Assembly: GCF_025465935.1 (NCBI RefSeq)
Contig: NZ_JANLNV010000078.1
Span: 56,581 to 120,580 of the forward strand
Length of the DNA: 64,000 nt
Direction: 5' to 3'
DNA from: Pseudomonas sp. 7P_10.2_Bac1
Lineage (GTDB): Bacteria > Pseudomonadota > Gammaproteobacteria > Pseudomonadales > Pseudomonadaceae
Shown: positions 55,566 through 63,988 of the stretch, one piece after another
How positions within the stretch are numbered: the first letter of the stretch is position 1
Layout: each line of letters begins with the position of its first letter
Notes under the pieces: generated by a model
Told to the model about the DNA's origin: nothing
Databases searched by the model: none
The model's input: the letters and a program-made list of their open reading frames with translations, nothing else
Position numbers and translations under genes: made by a program

Positions 55566-55717
55566 TATTGTTGTCCATCTTGACGTTGTGAGCGGTCGGC
55601 AAGGTGCCAGCCAGTGAGTACAGGTATGAATGCCTAGCGCCGTCAGCGCCATGGGGCAATCGGCATCACCTGCGCATTGACGCCACTCTAGGAGAAGGCT
55701 CAGCATGTAAAAAGCGA

Positions 55718-55735
55718 ATTTAAGAAGACTTAAAT
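55718..55735. promoter_or_regulatory. Perfect dyad in the second rraA-lysR gap
   Basis: atttaag-aaga-cttaaat is an 18-base perfect inverted repeat 14 bases before the lysR start, directly after the recurrent aaaaagcga element (55709-55717). It is a good LysR operator candidate. Confidence 0.5.
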
Positions 55736-55749
55736 GTTCGAAGAAAGCG

Positions 55750-56655
55750 ATGAGTCAGATGACCTTTAAACAGTTGGAAGCGTTCTACTGGGCCGCGACG
55801 TGCGGCAGCTTCGCGATCGCGTCCGAAAAGCTGCATATCTCGCAATCGTCTCTCTCCAAACGCCTGGTCGAACTCGAAACGGCGTTGAAGCGACCACTGT
55901 TCAATCGGGATGGGCGCCGAGCCGTTCTGACGGCAGATGGACGAGCCTTTTTGCCCCGCGCCAAGGCACTGTTGAATCATGCCGACGAAGTGGCTGCGTC
56001 TGTCGGCGCCGCCGAAGCCATTCAGGGCCGTTGTCGATTCGGGGTTGGCGAAATTGCCGCCTCTTCCTGGTTGCCCAAGTTGGTGTCAGTACTACGCGCA
56101 CGGCATCCCCAGCTCAAACTCGAACCCTATGTGAACCTCGGCGTAGAGCTGGAAAACAGCCTGCTGAGTGGCAAACTGGATGCCGCCATCATCGCGCGCC
56201 CCTCATCCCATCCCGCCCTGCAATCCGTTCTGCTGGCTCAGGCGGAATACATCTGGGTTGCGGGACACGATGTCACTCAGCCCGGGCGGCTGGTCGAAGA
56301 ACTGGTTGGGGAACTGCCCGTGGTCACCATGGCCCCGCACGCCGGTTCGACCCGCTTGTTCGACGACTGGCGGCGCGAGTCAGGTGCGGTCGCCTGTGAT
56401 GTGATCGAGTCTAATAGCATGGCAACCATAGCGGGCTTGATCTCTGCCGGTGTCGCCATCGGTTACCTGCCCCGTGGCTGGCTGAAACCCATGCTGCAAA
56501 ACCAGGCCGTGATCCCCGTTCCCAGCAACACGCCCCTTCAAAAGCTGGATTACCGTTTTTACTGGAGGCAGGACGATACAAGGCCGGTCATTGGTGTTTT
56601 GCGAGAAATGGCTCTGAAGGTGGTGGATTACGACACGCCGTTCCTCATGCTTTGA
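55750..56655 (+). CDS. LysR-family regulator (second rraA module)
   Basis: The 301-residue protein has a helix-turn-helix at residues 4-62 (MTFKQLEAFYWAATCGSFAI, SQSSLSKRLVELE) and a LysR effector domain. It is divergent from the second rraA operon. An ATG three codons later is an alternative start. Confidence 0.88.
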   Translation: MSQMTFKQLEAFYWAATCGSFAIASEKLHISQSSLSKRLVELETALKRPLFNRDGRRAVLTADGRAFLPRAKALLNHADEVAASVGAAEAIQGRCRFGVGEIAASSWLPKLVSVLRARHPQLKLEPYVNLGVELENSLLSGKLDAAIIARPSSHPALQSVLLAQAEYIWVAGHDVTQPGRLVEELVGELPVVTMAPHAGSTRLFDDWRRESGAVACDVIESNSMATIAGLISAGVAIGYLPRGWLKPMLQNQAVIPVPSNTPLQKLDYRFYWRQDDTRPVIGVLREMALKVVDYDTPFLML

Positions 56656-56773
56656 TCCCGCCACGCTTAAAGGCCGCCATGGCGACCTGCAACGCCTGCC
56701 CGCGAACAGCTATGGTAGATTGCCGCGTGAACCGATGGCTCTTCGATTGAGTCTTTGTCATTACGGAGGATAT

Positions 56774-57307
56774 ATGTCCGACACGCTTTCTCAGCTCGAA
56801 TCCGACCTCAACGGTCCCTTGGTTGCGTCTGCCCATCTGGTGGTAGAAGGGCAAGTGCCGGCGTCGGAGTTTGAGTTCGGTATGATCCTGACGTGGAACG
56901 CGTTTTCCCGGTGGGCCACCTCCTGCATGAGCGCGGCCGGAGCACCTGACCTGGGCATGGTCGACATCATGGTGCTGAATCATATTTGCCACCGTGGCAA
57001 ACAGAAGAAACTGGCGGATATCTGTTTCACGTTGAATTTTGCAGATACCCACATCGTGTCTTACTCCCTGCGCAAGCTCTCGGGGAGCCAACTGATTACC
57101 TCCAAAAAGATCGGCAAAGAAGTGTTCTACAGCCCCACGAAAAAAGGCCTGGCGCTGGTCGAGCGGTACGTTACCGTGCGCACCAAATGCCTGGTCCCCA
57201 GCATCGATCAAAACCTTGTCGAAAAACTCAGCGCGACGGCCCGTACGCTAAGGGAAATGTCAGGCACTTATGATCAGGCGGCCCGTGCCGCATCCTCGCT
57301 GGTTTGA
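56774..57307 (+). CDS. Winged-helix (MarR-like) regulator
   Basis: The 177-residue protein has a predicted winged helix in the centre (VDIMVLNHICHRGKQKKLADI, DTHIVSYSLRKLSGSQLITS, then the wing KKIGKEVFYSPTKKGLAL). The ATG at 56774 is preceded by ggagg, a strong binding site. It lies 348 bases upstream of the pxp cluster in the same direction and may regulate it. Confidence 0.85.
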   Translation: MSDTLSQLESDLNGPLVASAHLVVEGQVPASEFEFGMILTWNAFSRWATSCMSAAGAPDLGMVDIMVLNHICHRGKQKKLADICFTLNFADTHIVSYSLRKLSGSQLITSKKIGKEVFYSPTKKGLALVERYVTVRTKCLVPSIDQNLVEKLSATARTLREMSGTYDQAARAASSLV

Positions 57308-57655
57308 CTCACCAACCACCTCGCCACAGGCTCGATTGCCTTTCTCTTGCGAGTCTCGAACACATCGAAGCGATGTTACCTTTTGTAGCGAGCTTGCTCC
57401 CTTAGGTAGCATTGCCGAGCGAGCCAATCGCCCCGGACAACTCCCTCTCCTGTCACTTTTCGCCGCGAAAACACCACTAATTAATTTTTATTTTTTTCAT
57501 TATTTTCATTATTTTCAATTAGTTAAATTCACTCAAAATCATTTCAAGCACTAAACGATGACAAAACACCTATAAATCGTAAACGTTGGCTTGCTCCATG
57601 CATCAAGCCTCGCACGGCACCTGTCGTTCGATGAGCACCTGCACTTGGAATAGCC
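57308..57655. other. AT-rich gap upstream of the pxp cluster
   Basis: A REP-like fragment (gtagcgagcttgctccc, near 57385) is followed by an AT-rich stretch with short ttttcatta repeats (57490-57522). No gene is seen. The pxp promoter should lie here, but no convincing -35/-10 pair could be fixed. Confidence 0.45.
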
Positions 57656-58363
57656 ATGACTCTTTTTGAACCTCATTTAGCAACGTCACACGCCTTTGAT
57701 ACCGCTGTGCGAATCTCGCTGGCCGGCACCGACGGCCTGCTTCTGGACGTGTCCTGTGGCCCTTTTGACAAGCAACTGCAGCAAAGACTTTGGGCGTTAA
57801 ATACCTCCCTGCGTGATCAGCACCGCCTCCCAGGGCTGGTGGAAACAGTCCCGGGGGTTAATAACCTGTTGGTCATCTACGACCCACACAAGATCCACCC
57901 TAATGCGGCCGCGCAAGTGCTGTCTGATCTGTGGCTCACCACACAACCCGCGCCCCTGAAGGGCAACACCTTCGTCATTGAGGTGACCTACGGGGGTGAA
58001 CGCGGGATGGATCTGGACTATCTCGCCGAACAGACAGGCCTCTGCGCCGATGAAATCGTCACGTTGCACAGCGCGGCGACTTACACCGTGGCTGCGATCG
58101 GATCGATGCCTGGTTTTCCCTACCTCGTGGGCTTGCCCCGCGAATTAGAAGTCCCCCGCCGCCAAATACCGCGCACCTTGATTCCAAAAGGGAGCGTGGT
58201 CGTCGCTGGTGAACAGGCTTCGCTGTTCCCGTGCGCAGGGCCCTGCGGCTGGCATGTCATCGGTCACGCAGACTTCGATGGCTTTGACAGCCAGGCAATA
58301 CCTCCCGCGCTATTGAGCCCCGGAGACACTCTTGTGTTTCGTCCAAAGGGCCAAGTGAAATGA
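57656..58363 (+). CDS. pxpB: PxpB/KipI-type subunit (carboxyltransferase subdomain C-D)
   Basis: PxpB with PxpC and PxpA forms the ATP-dependent 5-oxoprolinase. The family is also the C-D half of the urea carboxylase carboxyltransferase domain. The 235-residue protein has ETVPGVNNLLVIYDP, VTYGGERGMDLDYLAEQTGL, and IGSMPGFPYLVGLPRELEVPR with PKGSVVVAGEQASLFP, typical of KipI proteins. It overlaps pxpC by four bases. Its association here with biotin enzymes suggests a carboxyltransferase function. Confidence 0.93.
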   Translation: MTLFEPHLATSHAFDTAVRISLAGTDGLLLDVSCGPFDKQLQQRLWALNTSLRDQHRLPGLVETVPGVNNLLVIYDPHKIHPNAAAQVLSDLWLTTQPAPLKGNTFVIEVTYGGERGMDLDYLAEQTGLCADEIVTLHSAATYTVAAIGSMPGFPYLVGLPRELEVPRRQIPRTLIPKGSVVVAGEQASLFPCAGPCGWHVIGHADFDGFDSQAIPPALLSPGDTLVFRPKGQVK

Positions 58364-59316
58364 TGGAAATCCTCTCCAACGGTCCCCTCAATATCCTCGT
58401 CGATCAAGGCCGTATCGGTCACCTCGCCAGCGGTGTCAGCCGCAGCGGCCCCATGGACAGCCTCAGTTACGAGCTTGGCAATGCAATGCTCGGCAACTCA
58501 GGCGAAGCAGCCAGCCTTGAAATCAACAATTTTCCATTCAGGGTGCGCTTCAACGAGACACGCTGTATTGCCATCACCGGCGCTCTCAGCACCAGCCGGA
58601 TCGAGCAAAAACGCCACGCACCGTGGTCGCGATTGACGGTGAATGCGGGCGAAACGCTGGTCATCGAGCCTCCCCAAGAAGGCCGCTGTGTGTACCTGGC
58701 CATCGACGGCGGCATCGAAGCGCAACAGATACTCGACTCCTGTTCCACCGACCTGAAGGGTGCCTTTGGAGGCTTCGGCGGAAAAAGCCTGGGCAAAGGC
58801 GACTGCCTGCGAAGCTCAACCGCGGGCCGCCAGGCAACGGTCACCCCCTCGAGCTTGTTCGACCCGGAGCTCCAAACGTATTGGCGTGCCCTGAGTGAAG
58901 CAGGAACGACGGTCCGGGTCTTGCCCTCGGCAGAGTGGCAAGAGTTCTCGGAGGACACCAAGGAGCGATTCTTCACGACCCCCTACAGGGTCGACCGAAG
59001 CTCTAACCGGCAAGGCTACAGATTGGCAGGCACCGTGCTCAAGCGCACCGTCAAACGGGAATTGCTCTCCCACGGCATCGTCCCCGGCACCGTGCAAGTG
59101 CCGACCAGCGGCGAGCCGATTATTCAGTTGGTCGACGCCAATACCTGCGGCGGCTATCCCAAGCTGGCCAATGTCATCGAGGCAGACCTCTGGAAGCTGG
59201 GTCAGCTGATGCCGGGGCATGCCATTCGATTCGAGCTGACCGACATCGACACGGCACTCGGCGAAGGGGTCAAGAGGCGTGCCTGGTTTGAAAAAACCGC
59301 GACTCAGTGGCGATAA
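58360..59316 (+). CDS. pxpC: PxpC/KipA-type subunit (carboxyltransferase subdomain A-B)
   Basis: The 318-residue protein is the A-B half of the same carboxyltransferase domain. It shows VSRSGPMDSLSYELGNAMLGN near the N-terminus, GFGGKSLGKGD in the middle, and SHGIVPGTVQVPTSGEPIIQLVDANTCGGYPK near residue 230, all KipA hallmarks. It is coupled to pxpB and followed by the biotin carrier gene 39 bases later. Confidence 0.93.
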   Translation: MMEILSNGPLNILVDQGRIGHLASGVSRSGPMDSLSYELGNAMLGNSGEAASLEINNFPFRVRFNETRCIAITGALSTSRIEQKRHAPWSRLTVNAGETLVIEPPQEGRCVYLAIDGGIEAQQILDSCSTDLKGAFGGFGGKSLGKGDCLRSSTAGRQATVTPSSLFDPELQTYWRALSEAGTTVRVLPSAEWQEFSEDTKERFFTTPYRVDRSSNRQGYRLAGTVLKRTVKRELLSHGIVPGTVQVPTSGEPIIQLVDANTCGGYPKLANVIEADLWKLGQLMPGHAIRFELTDIDTALGEGVKRRAWFEKTATQWR

Positions 59317-59355
59317 GTTTTTGGGCTGTTGATCTGAAAAAAGTGGAACCGAAAA

Positions 59356-59793
59356 ATGCAAAGCAACGAATTGGAAAAATTGATTGATAGCTTCGAGCGC
59401 TCGACGCTCGTGGAACTGAAGTACTCCCAAGGGAGCACCAAGGTTCACCTCGCCCGCAGGCACCCGACCACCGTCCAGGCTGTGGCTCCCCCCCTCACAT
59501 CCGCCAGAGCGGCCGTTGTCCCGACCCTGCCACCTCAACCGGATGAACACACGATCGTGGCCCCGATGTCGGGCATCGTCTACCTGCGCGCCTCACCCGC
59601 AAAGCCTGACTTCACAAGTATCGGCAGCAAGGTCAGCGAAGGCGACACCCTGGCAGTGATTGAGGCGATGAAATTATTCAACCCGGTCGAAGCGGAGTGT
59701 GCCTGCGAGATCGTCGAAGTGCTGGTGGTTGATGGTGCAGAGGTTGAGCGCGGCACCCAGATTTATCGTGTGAGGAAGTTGAAAGATGTTTGA
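59356..59793 (+). CDS. Biotin carboxyl carrier protein (AccB-like)
   Basis: The 145-residue carrier has an N-terminal AccB-like helix region, a proline/alanine-rich linker (about 36-62) and a C-terminal biotinyl domain. Biotinylation should occur on Lys106 in VIEAMKLFN. The usual accB-accC pair of fatty acid synthesis is normally elsewhere with other genes, and this one sits inside the pxp cluster, so it is probably dedicated. It overlaps the biotin carboxylase gene by eight bases. Confidence 0.93.
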   Translation: MQSNELEKLIDSFERSTLVELKYSQGSTKVHLARRHPTTVQAVAPPLTSARAAVVPTLPPQPDEHTIVAPMSGIVYLRASPAKPDFTSIGSKVSEGDTLAVIEAMKLFNPVEAECACEIVEVLVVDGAEVERGTQIYRVRKLKDV

Positions 59794-61147
59794 CAAAGTA
59801 TTGATCGCAAACCGTGGTGAGGTCGCACTGCGTATCTGGCGTGCCTGTAAATCCCTGGGCCTGCAAACCGTGGCGGTCTATTCAGAAGCTGATCGCGACC
59901 TGCGCCATGTGAAACTGGCTGACAGCTCGATTTGTATCGGCCCTGCCCCAGCGTCCAAAAGCTATCTGCTGCAGGAAAGAATCCTTCTGGCGGCTCAACT
60001 CACAGGCGCTCAGGCCATCCACCCGGGTTATGGGTTCCTGTCCGAAAACGCGCACTTCGTGAAGGCTATCGAAGAAGCAGACCTCACCTTTATCGGCCCG
60101 TCGTCCGCAGCCATAGCGTGCATGGGGGATAAAGTCAGCGCCAAGCAGGCCATGATTGCCGCCGGTGTTCCCTGTGTGCCGGGGTCTGAAGGGGCCGTGC
60201 CCGAGTCGGAATCTGAAATCCTCGAATGTGCACGCAAAGTCGGTTATCCATTGATTATCAAAGCGGCCGGGGGGGGCGGTGGCCGAGGTATGCGAGTGGT
60301 CAATGCCGAATCCGAATTGCTGGGCGCTGTCACCCTCACCCGGGAAGAAGCCAACGCGGCCTTCGGCAACCCGGTCGTCTACATGGAGCGTTTCCTCCAG
60401 GCACCACGTCACGTCGAGATTCAGATTCTGGCAGATCAACATGGCAATGCGATCTGGCTCGGAGAGCGAGACTGCTCGACCCAACGCCGTCACCAAAAAT
60501 TGATTGAAGAATCACCTGCACCGGGCGTCAGCCGGGATTCGATTGAACGGATCGGCCAGCTGTGCGTGAAAGCCTGCTTGGCAATTGGTTACGTCGGCGC
60601 CGGGACTTTCGAGTTTTTGTATGAAAATGAAGCGTTCTTCTTCATCGAAATGAACACCCGCGTTCAAGTGGAGCACCCCGTCACTGAGATGGTCACTGGC
60701 GTCGACATCGTCGCTGAGCAACTTCGAGTGGCAATGGGCCTGCCACTATCGATCACTCAAGACAAGATTTCCCTGTCAGGTCACGCCATCGAATGCCGTA
60801 TCAATGCTGAGAATGCATGGACTTTCTCACCTTCAGCCGGAACCGTGAGTGACTGGCTCCCACCAGGTGGTCCGGGTATTCGCATCGAGTCCCACCTCAG
60901 GCCCGGGTACAGAATGACCAGCCACTACGACTCGCTGATCGCCAAGGTCATTGCACATGGTGCTACGCGACAACAGGCCATTGAGCGAATGAAAGTGGCA
61001 CTCAGTGAACTGATTATCGCGGGGTTTGACTCAAACATTCCGTTGCACCAGGAAATACTGAAAACCCCTCAATTCGTTCAGGGCGGGGCGAACATTCATT
61101 ACCTGGAGCACTATCTCAGCGAACGAGAAGGAAACCAGATGTCATGA
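59786..61147 (+). CDS. Biotin carboxylase (AccC-like)
   Basis: The 453-residue ATP-grasp enzyme charges carrier biotin with bicarbonate and ATP. The glycine loop KAAGGGGGRGMRVV, WLGERDCSTQRRHQKLIEE, the catalytic MNTRVQVEHPVTEMVTGVD and the C-terminal HAIECRINAE are intact. It differs in places from the primary AccC and lies between a biotin carrier and a carrier-like gene, both overlapping it. It likely serves the PxpBC carboxyltransferase. Confidence 0.95.
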   Translation: MFDKVLIANRGEVALRIWRACKSLGLQTVAVYSEADRDLRHVKLADSSICIGPAPASKSYLLQERILLAAQLTGAQAIHPGYGFLSENAHFVKAIEEADLTFIGPSSAAIACMGDKVSAKQAMIAAGVPCVPGSEGAVPESESEILECARKVGYPLIIKAAGGGGGRGMRVVNAESELLGAVTLTREEANAAFGNPVVYMERFLQAPRHVEIQILADQHGNAIWLGERDCSTQRRHQKLIEESPAPGVSRDSIERIGQLCVKACLAIGYVGAGTFEFLYENEAFFFIEMNTRVQVEHPVTEMVTGVDIVAEQLRVAMGLPLSITQDKISLSGHAIECRINAENAWTFSPSAGTVSDWLPPGGPGIRIESHLRPGYRMTSHYDSLIAKVIAHGATRQQAIERMKVALSELIIAGFDSNIPLHQEILKTPQFVQGGANIHYLEHYLSEREGNQMS

Positions 61148-61548
61148 CCATTGACGACATTCAACGATTGATCCAGCGACTTGAGGGATCGAGTATCACC
61201 TCGTTTGTACATGAGGATGCAAGTTACTCTTTGAGTCTGGAATTCGGCGCCATTGACGCCACGCTAGAAGTTGCAACACCAGTGTTATTGGCTCCCCCGA
61301 TTTCCATAGAACAGTGCACAGATATTAAATCCCCGGCGATGGGTATTTTTTATCATCACCATCCCTTTACCGAGGGCATGACAGATCTTAGCGGACACTC
61401 CGTGACACCCGACATGATCATTGGCTATGTGGTTGTCGACACTCAGGCAATACCCATATACCCACCCACTTCAGGAACTTTAAAAAGTTATTCGATTGGT
61501 ACGGCGCACGTGGTGGGCTATGGGGATATCATCGCAACACTGTTTTAA
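61144..61548 (+). CDS. Biotin-carrier-like protein lacking the biotin lysine
   Basis: The 134-residue protein resembles the AccB-type carrier along its length. It has an N-terminal helix region (MTIDDIQRLIQRLEGSSIT), a short linker and a C-terminal barrel starting IKSPAMGIFYHHHPF. In the position of the EAMK motif it reads DTQAI (residues 99-103), with Ala102 replacing the biotinylated Lys, so it cannot be modified in the usual way. The reading frame is intact and overlaps the carboxylase gene by ATGA, so it is probably a working, non-biotinylated subunit and not a pseudogene. Confidence 0.8.
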   Translation: MTIDDIQRLIQRLEGSSITSFVHEDASYSLSLEFGAIDATLEVATPVLLAPPISIEQCTDIKSPAMGIFYHHHPFTEGMTDLSGHSVTPDMIIGYVVVDTQAIPIYPPTSGTLKSYSIGTAHVVGYGDIIATLF

Positions 61549-61834
61549 ATCTTAAACATTACTGACTACCCGAAAAACAACACCACCATCGGTTGAGTGG
61601 CGCGTATTTGCACGCATTCAAAATCTCTAATGATGAAAAAAAGCGATGGCATTTCATCCCAATAAATCGCTATAGCCGTGATAACCGGTGGTGTATGTTG
61701 AAAGTGGCTTACAGAAAAAAATAAAACAATAATTACTAGCTACTACGGGTTAATGCTTCGGCATCTGCTCTTTCCCTACTGTCTAGTGGTTACATCTCAA
61801 AAGTTCTCGGATACCTCCGGCGAGATAAACACCT

Positions 61835-63154
61835 ATGATAAAAGAATCTGCAGTTCTGCAATATTCATATGATGATAGTTCACAAACAATCCAGTCCCCC
61901 TGGAAAGCTTCTATCGTTGCCGGCATGGGCTCAGCAGTTGAGTACTATGACTTTGCAATTTATGGCTTACTTGCCAGTACGTTGGGGAAAGTTTTTTTTC
62001 CTGCCATGACTTCATTTGAGGCTCTCCTTTCCGCACTCGCCGTTTTCGCCAGCGCATTCATCATGCGTCCATTGGGCGGGATCTTCTTCGGCCGCCTGGG
62101 TGACCGTCGAGGACGGTCGTTCACATTGATTACGACAGTGGTGGGCATCGGTATTGTCAGCGGTATCGTCGGGATACTTCCCACGTACAGCCAGGCGGGA
62201 GTGATTGCGCCTGTAATGCTTGTGGCCTGCAGGTTGGCGCAAGGTTTTTTCGCAGGAGGCGAAGCCAGCGGCGCCGCCACCTATATATCCGAATGCGCGC
62301 CTGCCGACAGGAGGGGGTTCTTCGGCGCTTTCAACCCCGCGGGCGTCGCCATTGGTATTTCAACGGCGGCAGGTATGGCCGGCATTATCAGCGTCCTTGT
62401 GACACCAGAAGAAATGGTGGCATGGGGATGGCGTATTCCATTCTTGATCTGCATTCCCTTTATCGGCCTCACTTTGTGGGCACGAATGAAGTTGGAGGAC
62501 TCACCCAAATTTAAAAGTCTGGTTGAATCCAATGAAGTTGTAAAAGCCCCTGTTCGCGAACTATTCAAGAACTATCGAAAACCAGTGGTGCTCGCGGTAA
62601 CGATTGCCTTCGCACAAAACTGCACCGCCTATCTGGGTATCGTTTATTTAAATATTCATATGACTCGAACCCTCGGTTATGAAACGAGCAAGGTCTTCTG
62701 GCTGATGGCCGGCATTACATTGGCAGCCGCACTGGCAATGCCTCTGTTCGGTCAAATATCCGATCACGTGGGCCGTAAACGATTAATGATCATCGGTTAT
62801 GCCAGCTATGTCGTAATCACCCCCATAGCCATGTATTTAATGACGTTCGGGAATTTTATCCTGGCCAGTGCAGCCTGCCTGCTCGCCTTCTTGCCGTTTG
62901 CCATCGTTCAGGCCCAGGGTTACACCGTGTATGGCGAGTTGTTTCCCACTCGGGTTCGTTATACCGGCATGGCCATGAGTTTCAACGTGGGCGCGATTTT
63001 TGGCGGTGCAAGCACACCTTTTATTTGTGCGTGGCTTGTTGAACACACAGGCAACTCGTTGTCCCCGTCTCTTTGGATAGCCTTTGCGGCAATGATCTCC
63101 ATTGTTGCGCTGATGAATATGAAAGATCTCACTCGACAAGAACTTACCAACTGA
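61835..63154 (+). CDS. MHS-family metabolite:proton symporter of the pxp cluster
   Basis: The 439-residue carrier has GMGSAVEYYDFAIYGLLASTLGK, motif A in GRLGDRRGRSFTLITT, and CRLAQGFFAGGEASGAATYIS, as in the MHS group of organic acid and betaine symporters. It lies between the carrier-like gene (286-base gap) and pxpA, so it is likely the importer of the lactam or amide that the cluster uses. Confidence 0.92.
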   Translation: MIKESAVLQYSYDDSSQTIQSPWKASIVAGMGSAVEYYDFAIYGLLASTLGKVFFPAMTSFEALLSALAVFASAFIMRPLGGIFFGRLGDRRGRSFTLITTVVGIGIVSGIVGILPTYSQAGVIAPVMLVACRLAQGFFAGGEASGAATYISECAPADRRGFFGAFNPAGVAIGISTAAGMAGIISVLVTPEEMVAWGWRIPFLICIPFIGLTLWARMKLEDSPKFKSLVESNEVVKAPVRELFKNYRKPVVLAVTIAFAQNCTAYLGIVYLNIHMTRTLGYETSKVFWLMAGITLAAALAMPLFGQISDHVGRKRLMIIGYASYVVITPIAMYLMTFGNFILASAACLLAFLPFAIVQAQGYTVYGELFPTRVRYTGMAMSFNVGAIFGGASTPFICAWLVEHTGNSLSPSLWIAFAAMISIVALMNMKDLTRQELTN

Positions 63155-63170
63155 ATAAGGGAGCGTCACC

Positions 63171-63941
63171 ATGCTTAAGTATGTCGATATAAACTGCGAT
63201 ATGGGTGAAAGTTTTGGTCCTTACACAATGGGCCAAGACGATGAAATGCTGGAAGTTGTCACTACCGCCAACCTTGCCTGTGGCTTCCATGCGGGTGACT
63301 TCAAGATCATGGCGGACATTTGTGCGAAAGCTAAGCAAAAGGGCGTCGCCGTTGGCGCTCATCCCGGCTACCCGGATCTTTGGGCTTTTGGCCGCCGGCA
63401 CCAGGAATACTCCCAGGACGAGATCCGACAGTTGCTGGCTTATCAGATTGGCGCCGCATGGGCGATGGCCAAGTCGGTCGGTCACCGCCTGACCCATGTC
63501 AAGGCGCACGGTGCCTTGGGCCATCTGGTGGCAGACAATGAAATGGCGGCCCAGGCGTTGATCGAGACGATCCAGACCCTCGACGACAAGCTCGTTCTGT
63601 CAACAATGGCGGGCGTCACACTGGAGCGTCTTGCAGAGAGTGCCGGGGTGGCCTACGTCACGGAGATCTACGCTGACCGCGCTTACCTTGACACGGGTCG
63701 ACTGGTCCCAAGATCACAGCCGGGGGCGGTGATTCATGACGCTGACGAAGCCGCAACACGCGTCATGCAGATGCTCAAAGAAAGCGCAATTATCACGCAG
63801 TCCGGCAAGCGTATCCCGGTTTCCATCGACACAATCTGCGTGCATGGTGATACCGCAGGTGCTCTGCAAATGATCAAAAAAGTTCGAGCCTCCATAGAGC
63901 AAGCTGGCGTGGGAATCAGACCCTACTGCAAACCTGAGTAA
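63171..63941 (+). CDS. pxpA: 5-Oxoprolinase subunit PxpA (LamB/YcsF family)
   Basis: PxpA is the hydrolase-fold partner of PxpBC in opening 5-oxoproline to glutamate. The 256-residue protein starts YVDINCDMGESFGPYTMGQD, with ANLACGFHAGD, VGAHPGYPDL, HVKAHGALGHL and ICVHGDTAGAL, the conserved metal and substrate positions of the YcsF family. Its ATG follows ggga 16 bases after the transporter stop. A terminator closes the cluster. Confidence 0.94.
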   Translation: MLKYVDINCDMGESFGPYTMGQDDEMLEVVTTANLACGFHAGDFKIMADICAKAKQKGVAVGAHPGYPDLWAFGRRHQEYSQDEIRQLLAYQIGAAWAMAKSVGHRLTHVKAHGALGHLVADNEMAAQALIETIQTLDDKLVLSTMAGVTLERLAESAGVAYVTEIYADRAYLDTGRLVPRSQPGAVIHDADEAATRVMQMLKESAIITQSGKRIPVSIDTICVHGDTAGALQMIKKVRASIEQAGVGIRPYCKPE

Positions 63942-63957
63942 TTGATTCACCCCACGC

Positions 63958-63988
63958 AAAGCGCCCAACGTTCAATTGGGCGCTTTTT
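63958..63988 (+). terminator. Terminator of the pxp cluster
   Basis: The arms agcgcccaa (63960-63968) and ttgggcgct (63976-63984) enclose cgttcaa and are followed by a T run. Confidence 0.85.
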
